From positions 1 through 64,000 of the forward strand of contig NZ_KB905569.1 in NCBI RefSeq assembly GCF_000380965.1: a stretch of DNA of 64,000 nucleotides, read 5' to 3'. The notes beneath the pieces were generated by a model that worked only from the letters and a program-made list of their open reading frames with translations, did no database searches and had not been told where the DNA came from. This document shows positions 53,842 through 61,489 of this stretch, piece by piece. The first letter of the stretch is position 1. Every line of letters begins with the position of its first letter. This DNA comes from Paenibacillus ginsengihumi DSM 21568 (GTDB lineage: Bacteria; Bacillota; Bacilli; Paenibacillales; NBRC-103111). A program made the translations under genes and the position numbers.

Positions 53842-55205
53842 TGGCTAAGACAGATTGGACGATGAATGATACGGTAATGCCTGAGGATATGAACGAGCTT
53901 GGAGCAGAAGTAAACGCAAAGGTCAATCATTCGTTAGCTGACGCCACTTATTATGTCAATGCATCCACTGGCAGCGACACGAATGATGGACTCAGCGCGG
54001 AAAAGGCGCTGAAAACAATAGGCGCGGCGATTGCGAAAGTGCCTCAGGTAATTAACCATATTGTAAATATCATTGTGGCGGACGGTTTGTATGACGAGGA
54101 TATCTTCATTGACGGTTATGTTGGCAGGGGGCATCTATATCTAAGGGGAGATATAACAACACCGGATAATGTATCAATCCGTTCCCTGTCGGTCCATCAA
54201 TGTACAGGGTATGTGGATGTTGCTGGGTTTACCATAACGGGGCTTAATGTGAATAATAAGCATGTCATTGTAGATAGGTGTAAGTCTGTCGATTTGCATA
54301 ATTTGAAAACAACCGTAGCATTGTTCCAAAACTATGCGGTTGAACTGTTATGGTCCACTGTAGCGATTTCGGCAAGCGAAATATCGAATAAGCTGGAGGC
54401 AATCCGTGCCAGGCAAGGAGCGGTGGTTTATGTCTATGACTGCGTAGGGACTGGAAATGATTTTGCTTATGTGGCTTCCGGCGGTGCAAGAATCTCACCA
54501 GTGGGAACACGTATTGGAGCCAAGACCATGTATAACGTCGACTTTGGCGGGGTAGTCGCGGAAGCTATCCCTGGAGCGACAACGGGAGTCATGAATCTGT
54601 ATGTTTCCCCTAACGGGAATGATGTGAATAATGGAACTAGTGGGGCACCGTTGAAAACCATCCAAGCAGCGATAAACCGTATTCCCCCTATTGTCAATCA
54701 TACCGTCATTATTAACGTGGCACCGGGTACCTATAACGAAATTGTCAAGGTCGCGGGTTTTCAAGGACAGGGGATAATTCACCTGTACGCGGGGAATGCG
54801 ATTAGCATGAATTATAGCGTATCCGCTGTCGCTGTGGACTTTTGTTCGTGTCAAGTCGTCGTTCGTGGGTTCAACGGAACGGCGACAGATCGGGCACCCT
54901 TTAGCGCCAATAATTCGTTTGACACCAAGTTTGAAAAATGTTCTGTCACCGCCGCGAGCACGTATCATTCCGGTTATCATGTGATCAATAACGGCATGGT
55001 GACCATTATTAATTGCAAGGTCACTAACCGTGTATACGGGGCATTTCTCAACGGAGCTGCTCAAATTATGTCGATAGAATGGGATGATAATTCGACCGGG
55101 AATACAATAGGACTCGTTGCACAGTATGGCGTCATTACCAAGCAAGGGGTACAACCACGTGGAACAACGTCCGAAACTACGGGGTTTGGGGGAATGATAC
55201 GATGA
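53841..55205 (+). CDS. Tail fibre with duplicated parallel beta-helix (receptor-binding candidate)
   Basis: 454 residues. A short N-terminal anchor (MAKTDWTMNDTVMPEDMNEL) leads into two copies of a pectate lyase/DUF1565-like module. Copy 1 (about residues 36-110) has YYVNASTGSDTNDGLSAEKA; copy 2 (about 253-330) has LYVSPNGNDVNNGTSGAPLK. Each is followed by a strand ladder with AIAKVPQVINH or AINRIPPIVNH. The gene is more AT-rich than the baseplate genes. Position and fold make it the XkdV-equivalent that would bind the target cell surface. Confidence 0.75.
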   Translation: MAKTDWTMNDTVMPEDMNELGAEVNAKVNHSLADATYYVNASTGSDTNDGLSAEKALKTIGAAIAKVPQVINHIVNIIVADGLYDEDIFIDGYVGRGHLYLRGDITTPDNVSIRSLSVHQCTGYVDVAGFTITGLNVNNKHVIVDRCKSVDLHNLKTTVALFQNYAVELLWSTVAISASEISNKLEAIRARQGAVVYVYDCVGTGNDFAYVASGGARISPVGTRIGAKTMYNVDFGGVVAEAIPGATTGVMNLYVSPNGNDVNNGTSGAPLKTIQAAINRIPPIVNHTVIINVAPGTYNEIVKVAGFQGQGIIHLYAGNAISMNYSVSAVAVDFCSCQVVVRGFNGTATDRAPFSANNSFDTKFEKCSVTAASTYHSGYHVINNGMVTIINCKVTNRVYGAFLNGAAQIMSIEWDDNSTGNTIGLVAQYGVITKQGVQPRGTTSETTGFGGMIR

Positions 55206-55687
55206 TTGCTATATTGCATAGTAATGGACTCATTGCCGGGTTTATAAACGAGGTAACCAACATTGATGGAGATACTATCCATGCCCTGCAGGGAGGAGCG
55301 CGTGGCGTAGGGCATGACGTTATTGTTGTGGAAGGCTGGACCTACGGCGAGGAGGTTATTTCTCCGGTTTACGAGGAACGGCCAATCATTCGATATGAAG
55401 ACCGCGACGGCCAGATCGTTCCTGTCGAAACAACGGAGCAAATCATGGTGACACCTGAACAGCGCGTCTCGTACATCACGGACGGAACGGCGACATACAA
55501 GGTTGGGGATGCTTTCGCCCCCGGTCAATTTACGGATGTTCGCGATCTTCTGCCCGAATCCCCCGAACAGAAAATCGCACGCCTTGAGGCCGAGCTTGCC
55601 GCTGCGAAGGAAGAGAGCCTGACCGCATTTACGGCCATTGCCGATCTGTACGAAATGGTGCTCAAGGGAGGCGGTGGGCCGGTATGA
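55202..55687 (+). CDS. Tail fibre accessory protein (XkdW-like position)
   Basis: 161 residues. An N-terminal beta domain (MIAILHSNGLIAGFINEVTN), a middle part with YEERPIIRYEDRDGQIVPVE, and a C-terminal helix (EQKIARLEAELAAAKEESLT) likely to form a coiled coil. Proteins of this layout follow fibre genes and may help fibres fold or attach. It overlaps the fibre gene and the next gene by 4 bases each. Confidence 0.65.
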   Translation: MIAILHSNGLIAGFINEVTNIDGDTIHALQGGARGVGHDVIVVEGWTYGEEVISPVYEERPIIRYEDRDGQIVPVETTEQIMVTPEQRVSYITDGTATYKVGDAFAPGQFTDVRDLLPESPEQKIARLEAELAAAKEESLTAFTAIADLYEMVLKGGGGPV

Positions 55688-55821
55688 GCCAAAGCATCGT
55701 TCAAATTTACGTCCGTTTGGTTCGCGAAGGAGTTCGAGAAATCGACTCTGTTCCGGAGTCCATCCGAAATGAAGTCACTGCAGAGTTGGCCAAATATGAA
55801 GGAGTCGCGCAGACACATTAA
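55684..55821 (+). CDS. XkdX-like small tail protein (45 aa)
   Basis: MSQSIVQIYVRLVREGVREI and DSVPESIRNEVTAELAKYEG, then VAQTH and TAA. The pattern (short strand, VREGVREIDSVPE, helix EVTAEL) fits the XkdX/CD1375 family of very short proteins that end many Gram-positive tail operons. The start overlaps the previous stop (ATGA). It is the last gene of the operon. Confidence 0.7.
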   Translation: MSQSIVQIYVRLVREGVREIDSVPESIRNEVTAELAKYEGVAQTH

Positions 55822-56033
55822 TAAGTGCATTGAGGGCCATCAAGAGCTTCGGGCAAAATTTAAAGGGATTTTTCTGAAGCGTTCTCTCCGCCAGGAATGT
55901 ATCCTTCTCGGGGAGGCGAAGTCAAAGGAGAGCAGCATAGAACGAGAACGGAGCTGTTCCTTTAACTTCGTTTCCCGGAAGGGAAGTGCAATCCTTCCTG
56001 GGAACTAAACCCTCCACGTCATTTTGTTAATTT
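55822..56033. other. End of tail operon: stacked hairpins, no lysis genes
   Basis: CGAAGTCAAAGGA (55918-55930) pairs with TCCTTTAACTTCG (55958-55970), and TTCCCGGAAGG pairs with CCTTCCTGGGAA up to 56004. These may end transcription although T-runs are weak. A 79-codon plus-strand frame at 55769-56008 overlaps the XkdX-like gene and has no ribosome binding site. No holin or amidase gene is present. Confidence 0.5.
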
Positions 56034-56645
56034 TCACTCACAAGCTATCCCATTCCCATCTCTATCCAATTTTTTGCTGTATCCGGGGTCGCCTTTGCGG
56101 AGCGGGGCGACGCCGGCCTTGCGAGCCTCTGTGCAATTGGCGTACACCGGTTCCGTTTTTTGCGGACTTTCGGACGGTTCCGGTTCTTTTGCTTGTTCGA
56201 TTGGATAGTTCCCGAATTTGATTTCGGGCTTTTCAACAACAAACAAAACCTTCGTCCCGTCCGGGTACGGGGCCAATTGATTGCCGACCCAGCTGCCGGC
56301 GCCGCGGTTGTCGCTTGCGTCTATGTACGCCACGCTCGCTCCGGCTCCGCCTTCTTCGCACATGGCCATCGGCCACTCATCCCGATCGTAGCCGTTCTTC
56401 GTCTCGATGCCTGCCAACGACTTTTTGCGGTTTTCTTCGGCTCCTTTGCGGTCGATCGTACAGACAGCCGATGCCCCTTGTTCAATGGCTCCATAGATAT
56501 GCAGAGCCGTCTCGGGATATTTGTCGGATGGAAAAACAAGCTCAATATCATAGTCCTGGCTTGTCTTGCTCGTCGCCGGCTGTTCTAATGAAGAGCAGCC
56601 GCTAATGATGAAGATAACCGCAAATATCCATTTCCAAAATTTCAT
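56034..56645 (-). CDS. Lipoprotein with NucA/NucB nuclease and Excalibur domains
   Basis: 203 residues. The signal sequence MKFWKWIFAVIFIISGC ends in a lipobox with Cys-17. The nuclease domain spans about residues 33-125: FPSDKYPETALHIYGAIEQG, then NGYDRDEWPMAMCEEGGAGA and DNRGAGSWVGNQL, the conserved blocks of NucA/NucB extracellular DNases. A C-terminal Excalibur motif follows (YANCTEARKAGVAPLRKGDP, then DRDGNGIACE, a calcium-type DxDxDG loop). It would be anchored outside the membrane. It is convergent with the tail operon. Confidence 0.88.
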   Translation of the reverse strand: MKFWKWIFAVIFIISGCSSLEQPATSKTSQDYDIELVFPSDKYPETALHIYGAIEQGASAVCTIDRKGAEENRKKSLAGIETKNGYDRDEWPMAMCEEGGAGASVAYIDASDNRGAGSWVGNQLAPYPDGTKVLFVVEKPEIKFGNYPIEQAKEPEPSESPQKTEPVYANCTEARKAGVAPLRKGDPGYSKKLDRDGNGIACE

Positions 56646-56954
56646 AAGCTCATGAGTTCCCCCCCTTGGTACAATATAACATATTTCGACAGCAAAAATC
56701 GCCAATTGCCCCGAATCTGGTCGACTTTTGTATAGATGCAGTTGAGGTGCGGTACATCGCTAAAATGGCTGGCGACTAATGTACATTCGTAAAAGCAAGC
56801 GCCATCCGTATCCGCCGCGGCTTCATGGCGTTGTCTTTGGCCGCTCATCCTTGAAAGGATAGCGGCAGACGTTTTTTTCGCGGAATGCTCCACAACGTCG
56901 ACGGATGTGTTACCATAGAATCAAACGAGCGACAGATCGGAGTGGAGGAAATCG
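56646..56954. other. Intergenic region with a strong terminator-like hairpin
   Basis: 309 bases. Apart from the hairpin at 56840-56878, listed separately, I see no short gene with a ribosome binding site. A plausible promoter for the AraC gene is not clear. Confidence 0.4.
56840..56878 (+). terminator. Hairpin with T-run, related to sequence at 16827-16860
   Basis: GCCGCT-C-ATCCTT and AAGGAT-AGCGGC form a 12-bp stem with one bulge, followed by AGACGTTTTTTT. It would act as a terminator on the plus strand. The core CGCTCATCCTTGAAAGGA is also found at about 16827-16845, inside the start of the broken small gene. Confidence 0.6.
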
Positions 56955-59327
56955 ATGCTGCAGCTGCCGCGGACATTGCGAGTATTTAAACATAAAAGCG
57001 TTTTCATAAAAATGCTGCTCGGATTCAATCTGTTTGTCGTCGCGATGATTGTCGCTTTCGGCTATGTGTCGTACAGCAAATCGGCCTCGCTTCTCATTGC
57101 CGAAGTGGTGGAAGCGAACAATCAATATTTGGAGCAGGCCCGAAGCAGCATGGACAACGCGCTCATCGCATTGAATACGCTGTCCTTCCAAATCGAGCTG
57201 CAGGACGATATTCGGCGGTCGCTCTATATGTCGGAGCAGACGTGGGACATGAACCAGCTGCTGTTTCTGAACATTATCAAATACCTCAAGAGCGTGAAGC
57301 TGTCCCATCCGATGATCGTGGACATTTGGCTGCAGTATTACCGTTATCCGGTTGTGCTGAATCCCGAAGCCAAATATAATGTCGAGCACTTTTACGGACA
57401 AATTTACGCCAGCGAACCGGCCATCGATTGGCGGGAGAAGCCAGCGTATCACGGCTTTGCTTCACTCGGTCCCGCCCAATCGACCGTTTACGGGGTCAGC
57501 TCCGAGGTGATCACCTTCGCGCGCACCGTTCCTTACTCAGAAATGACGCCTTTGGGCATGCTGTACATCAATATGAAGACGGAGGATATTGCGCGCACGC
57601 TGCAAAACAGCGGCGATCCGTACCCCGCGTTCATGTATGCGGTCGACCGCGAAGGCAGACAGTTGTTCAGCGGCGCCGTGCGCAGCGAGCAGGACGAGAC
57701 GCTGGAGAGCAAGATCGGGACGATAACGGATAAGGTACGAAGTCTGTCCGCAAAACAGGGGCATCTCGAGGAGACGATCTCCGGAGAAAGCTACCAGATC
57801 GTCTTTACGTCCTCCAACGTGAACGACTGGACGTATATCAGCGTCGTGCCGACTGCCTTCATCACGTCCGAGGCGAAGCAGCTCCGGCAGTACACTTGGC
57901 TTACAGCCGCAGTATGCCTGGTCGGAGGGCTGATCCTTTCCTATTTCCTGACCATTCGCATGTATCGTCCGATTCACAAGATCGTCAGCTACATCGAGTT
58001 GTTCGGCCACCGCCATCCTGAGGAACGCCGCCGCGCCGCGGAAGACGAGCTCGGGTTTATCGATCGGATCATCAATTACGTCTATTACGAGATGCACCAT
58101 TTCAAGGACGCCTTTGAACGGAATTTACCGAAGCTCCGGCAAAATATGCTGTACGATCTGCTCGAAGGCCGGCTGCCCGCGGAGAAAATGAAAGAGACGG
58201 CCGAGGAGCTGCGAATGCCTTTTCGTTACGATTTGTTCCAGGTCATCGTGTTTGAGAGCATCGATTTCACCATCGACGATGATATGAGCCTGCTTGGCGT
58301 TGACATGACAGCGCTGTTCGACCAATTGGCCATCGGCATCGAGTCCACGGCAATTCGTTCGGTTCGAAAAAGAAAAGACAAGCTCGTGTCCATTCTGAAT
58401 CTGAGCTCCAGCGAGCCGAATCCGGATGCGGCGGTTGACTACATCCGGAAAGTGCTGGATTACTTCAAACATCGTCATTCCCGCGCCTTTACGGTCGGGG
58501 TCGGCAAGGTGTACGGGCGAGCGGAGGACATTCCGTTTTCTTACGTGGATGCCTTATCCGCTTTGCAATACAAGGTCGTTAAGGGGCAGGGCAGCGTTAT
58601 TTTCGTGGATGAAGTCAGGCAACTGCCGGCAAGTTCTTTTCATTATACGTTCGATATGGAGAAGAAGCTGATTAACGCCGTGAAGACGGGCAATGCCGAA
58701 AGCTTGTCGAAGGCGCTTGGCGCCATATGGAGCGCTAATCTGGAGACAGCGGCGCCGACGCCAGAGCTCGTTCACAATCTGTTTCAGGCTTTGGCCAGCA
58801 CGGCCGTTCGCACGATTTACGAGCTTGGGGCGGCTCCTAAGGAAATATACGGAGAATCGTCTGATCTGCATCGGGAAGTGAGCGAACTGGGGAGCATGGA
58901 GGCGAAAAAAGCATGCATCGAGCGCTCTTTGACATCCATCGTCGACTGGATTCGCAGCAAACAGCAAGGACAGTACGATAAGCTGCTCCGCCAAATCGAG
59001 CAGTTCGTGGACGTGCACTATCGGCAGGACTTGTCGCAATCGATGCTGAGCGAGCATTTGGGGCTGTCCGCGTCTTATTTGAGCAGCATTTTCAAGGACG
59101 TCACCGGAATGACCTTCTCCGATTACGTCAATTCGCGGCGGATCGAACAGGCCAAAAGCTTGCTGCGGCATTCCGATGATTCGATCGCGGAAATCGCCGA
59201 GACGACAGGCTTCACCAACGCCAACACGTTTATTCGTGTGTTCAAGCGCTTCGAAGGAGTTACCCCCGGGCAATTTCGGGAGATGGAGCCTCCTTCACCG
59301 CAGAGCCGGGCGCCGGAACATGGATAG
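56955..59327 (+). CDS. Membrane-bound AraC-family regulator of the sugar ABC importer
   Basis: 790 residues. A first membrane helix at about residues 21-42, an extracytoplasmic sensor of about 270 residues and a second helix at about 313-335 (YTWLTAAVCLVGGLILSYFL) precede a HAMP-like linker and a long cytoplasmic part. The C-terminal AraC DNA-binding domain has LSEHLGLSASYLSSIFKDVT and IAEIAETTGFTNANTFIRVF. Paenibacillus pairs such regulators with LplB/YtcP-type importers. The three importer genes follow directly. It senses an external signal, probably the sugar or its binding protein. Confidence 0.9.
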   Translation: MLQLPRTLRVFKHKSVFIKMLLGFNLFVVAMIVAFGYVSYSKSASLLIAEVVEANNQYLEQARSSMDNALIALNTLSFQIELQDDIRRSLYMSEQTWDMNQLLFLNIIKYLKSVKLSHPMIVDIWLQYYRYPVVLNPEAKYNVEHFYGQIYASEPAIDWREKPAYHGFASLGPAQSTVYGVSSEVITFARTVPYSEMTPLGMLYINMKTEDIARTLQNSGDPYPAFMYAVDREGRQLFSGAVRSEQDETLESKIGTITDKVRSLSAKQGHLEETISGESYQIVFTSSNVNDWTYISVVPTAFITSEAKQLRQYTWLTAAVCLVGGLILSYFLTIRMYRPIHKIVSYIELFGHRHPEERRRAAEDELGFIDRIINYVYYEMHHFKDAFERNLPKLRQNMLYDLLEGRLPAEKMKETAEELRMPFRYDLFQVIVFESIDFTIDDDMSLLGVDMTALFDQLAIGIESTAIRSVRKRKDKLVSILNLSSSEPNPDAAVDYIRKVLDYFKHRHSRAFTVGVGKVYGRAEDIPFSYVDALSALQYKVVKGQGSVIFVDEVRQLPASSFHYTFDMEKKLINAVKTGNAESLSKALGAIWSANLETAAPTPELVHNLFQALASTAVRTIYELGAAPKEIYGESSDLHREVSELGSMEAKKACIERSLTSIVDWIRSKQQGQYDKLLRQIEQFVDVHYRQDLSQSMLSEHLGLSASYLSSIFKDVTGMTFSDYVNSRRIEQAKSLLRHSDDSIAEIAETTGFTNANTFIRVFKRFEGVTPGQFREMEPPSPQSRAPEHG

Positions 59328-59511
59328 CGGTATCCTTGAGGGCCAAGGAGATGAGCTCTTCGCCAGAAGGGCTGTTTAGCTTGCGCGGAAACGCGCCAAT
59401 AGCTTGCTGCGGCAGGGTGCGCGGCGGAGCCTGCGTAAAATAAATCGATCTATCCAATAAAAAGACGGTTCAACATCTGGAAAAATCAACACATTTCCAA
59501 GAAAAGATCGA

Positions 59512-59540
59512 TTGAACAAACGGGTGACAGCGATTACATT
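59512..59540 (+). promoter_or_regulatory. Probable sigma-A promoter of the sugar ABC operon
   Basis: TTGAAC at 59512-59517 and TACATT at 59535-59540, spacing 17. The ribosome binding site of the first permease follows at 59596. AATCGATCT and AAGATCGATT form an inverted repeat just upstream. Confidence 0.5.
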
Positions 59541-59612
59541 CGAACTGTGCCCGCCTCGCACAGCTGGAGCTGCTGGCAACTATCGACAATACAAAAAAGG
59601 AGGTCGCTGCTT

Positions 59613-60575
59613 ATGGCCGAACAAGATACGGCGCTTTCCGAAGCCGTAATGGCCGCATCCCGATCGAAAGTGAACCGGGGAAGTCCGATGAAGCGATATT
59701 TGCCCTATTATCTGCTGTTCGTCCCGCCGCTCATTTACTACCTGATCTTCAGGTATGCCCCTGTGGTCATGGCGCTAACCATCTCCTTTATGGACTACAA
59801 CATCTATAAAGGGATTCTTGCCAGCCCGTGGGCAGGCCTTAAGCATTTCATCGATTTCTTTCATTCCGTGTACTTCTGGAGAGTGCTGCGGAATACACTC
59901 GTTATCAATTTGTTGAATATCGTTTTTGTGTTCCCGGCGCCGATCCTTTTCGCTCTGATGCTGAACGAAGTGCGCAAAGCGACGATCAAGCGGACGGTGC
60001 AGACGATCAGCTACTTGCCGCATTTTGTATCGACGGTGATCGTGGCGAGCATGGCGGTGACGTTCCTGTCACCGTCGGTCGGGCTGATGAACAATCTTTT
60101 GGCCAAGCTCGGCTATGAGCGCATCAACTTTTTGCTCGAGCCGGAATATTTCTGGGCTATCTATACGGGCATCGATCTGTGGAAGACGCTAGGCTGGTCT
60201 GCGATCCTGTACTTTGCCGCCTTGACCGGGATCAACTCGGAGCTGTATGACGCCGCCAATGTGGATGGGGCTGGTCGCTGGAAGCAGACGCTTCATGTGA
60301 CGTTGCCCGGCATCGCGCCGACGATCATCATCCTGCTGCTGCTGAAAATCGGCGATATGCTGGAGGTTGGCTACGAGCTGATCGTTCTGCTGTACAATCC
60401 GAATACCTACGTTACCGCCGACGTCATCGGCACGTACGTGTACCGGCGCGGCATTTTGGAAGCGAACTTCAGCTTCGCTTCCGCCGTCGGCCTGTTTCAG
60501 TCCGTCGCCGGCCTCGTGCTGATCATCGTGGCCAACCGGCTCGCCAGAAAATATTCGGAAACGAGCCTGTGGTAA
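59613..60575 (+). CDS. Oligosaccharide ABC transporter permease (LplB-like)
   Basis: 320 residues from ATG 59613 with AAAGGAGG upstream. Six predicted membrane segments beginning YYLLFVPPLIYYLIF. The EAA motif ELYDAANVDGAGRWKQTLHV lies near residue 210 and contacts the ATPase. The type imports oligosaccharides with a partner permease and lipoprotein. No ATPase gene is present, so a shared MsmX-like ATPase elsewhere is expected. Confidence 0.92.
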   Translation: MAEQDTALSEAVMAASRSKVNRGSPMKRYLPYYLLFVPPLIYYLIFRYAPVVMALTISFMDYNIYKGILASPWAGLKHFIDFFHSVYFWRVLRNTLVINLLNIVFVFPAPILFALMLNEVRKATIKRTVQTISYLPHFVSTVIVASMAVTFLSPSVGLMNNLLAKLGYERINFLLEPEYFWAIYTGIDLWKTLGWSAILYFAALTGINSELYDAANVDGAGRWKQTLHVTLPGIAPTIIILLLLKIGDMLEVGYELIVLLYNPNTYVTADVIGTYVYRRGILEANFSFASAVGLFQSVAGLVLIIVANRLARKYSETSLW

Positions 60576-60593
60576 AAAGGAGGAACCGAATCG

Positions 60594-61472
60594 ATGTCTG
60601 TGCTGCGAATCAGGCCGTGGCGGCTCATGTTCGTCGCGATCAATACGCTGTTTTTGGGGGCAGTCGTTCTGCTCACCGTATATCCGTTCCTCTTCATCAT
60701 CGCCGCATCGCTCAGCGATCCGCTGTACATACAGCAGGGGCGCGTCGGCGTCATTCCAATGGGGCTGCAGTTCGACGCTTACCGTCGCGTGCTCGAATAC
60801 CCGATGCTCGGCCGGGCGTACCTCAATACTGTGGTGTATACAGTCGTCGGAACGGCTATCAGCATCGTGCTGACCGTCTGCGCCGCCTATCCGATCTCGC
60901 GAAGGAATTTGCCAGGGCGCAAGCTGATGACAGGCTTTATTCTGCTGCCGATGCTGTTCGGCGGCGGACTGATTCCGACATATCTTGTCGTCAGTGCACT
61001 CGGTATGCGCAACACGATCTGGGCGATCGTCATTCCAGCGGCGATCTCATCCTTTTACGTCTTCATCCAGCGCACCTTCTTCGAGCAAATTCCGGCGGAG
61101 CTGGAGGATGCGGCCAAGATCGACGGCTGCTCGCAGCTGCAGTGCCTGCTAAGGATCATTTTGCCGCTATCGGTCCCGTCGCTCGTCACGATCGGATTGT
61201 TCTATGCCGTAGGCCAGTGGAACAGCTTCTTCCCGGCGATGATTTACTTGAACGACGAGGAGATGTTTCCGGTCCAAATTTTGCTGCGCGATATCGTCAT
61301 CCAGAATCAGACGGATCAGATGATGGTCGATGTGTTCGACGACAAGAACCTGATCGGCGAATCGATCAAATATTCGACGCTCGTCGTCGCGACGCTGCCG
61401 ATTATTGCCGTGTATCCGTTTATTCAAAAATATTTTGTGCAGGGCTCCATGATGGGCTCGATCAAAGGATAA
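60594..61472 (+). CDS. Carbohydrate ABC transporter permease (YtcP-like)
   Basis: 292 residues, ATG 60594 after AAAAAGGAGGA. Six predicted membrane helices starting FVAINTLFLGAVVLLTVYPF. EAA loop ELEDAAKIDGCSQLQCLLRI. The C-terminus YPFIQKYFVQGSMMGSIKG is characteristic of the MalG-like YtcP group. It pairs with the preceding permease. Confidence 0.93.
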   Translation: MSVLRIRPWRLMFVAINTLFLGAVVLLTVYPFLFIIAASLSDPLYIQQGRVGVIPMGLQFDAYRRVLEYPMLGRAYLNTVVYTVVGTAISIVLTVCAAYPISRRNLPGRKLMTGFILLPMLFGGGLIPTYLVVSALGMRNTIWAIVIPAAISSFYVFIQRTFFEQIPAELEDAAKIDGCSQLQCLLRIILPLSVPSLVTIGLFYAVGQWNSFFPAMIYLNDEEMFPVQILLRDIVIQNQTDQMMVDVFDDKNLIGESIKYSTLVVATLPIIAVYPFIQKYFVQGSMMGSIKG

Positions 61473-61489
61473 AAGGGGAGGCTTTTCGC

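Noticed and set aside
42531-55821. Extracellular contractile injection system (eCIS) or type VI system
   Set aside because: No AAA+ ATPase, spike-toxin or membrane-complex gene; gene order and products follow PBSX-type phage tails.
55769-56008. 79-codon frame after the XkdX-like gene as a possible lysis or end gene
   Set aside because: No ribosome binding site, overlaps the XkdX-like gene out of frame, no hydrophobic helix, and runs through strong hairpins.
56642-56893. 83-codon minus-strand frame upstream of the nuclease gene
   Set aside because: It crosses the terminator-like hairpin, has no ribosome binding site and no conserved features. The nuclease has its own signal peptide start at 56645.
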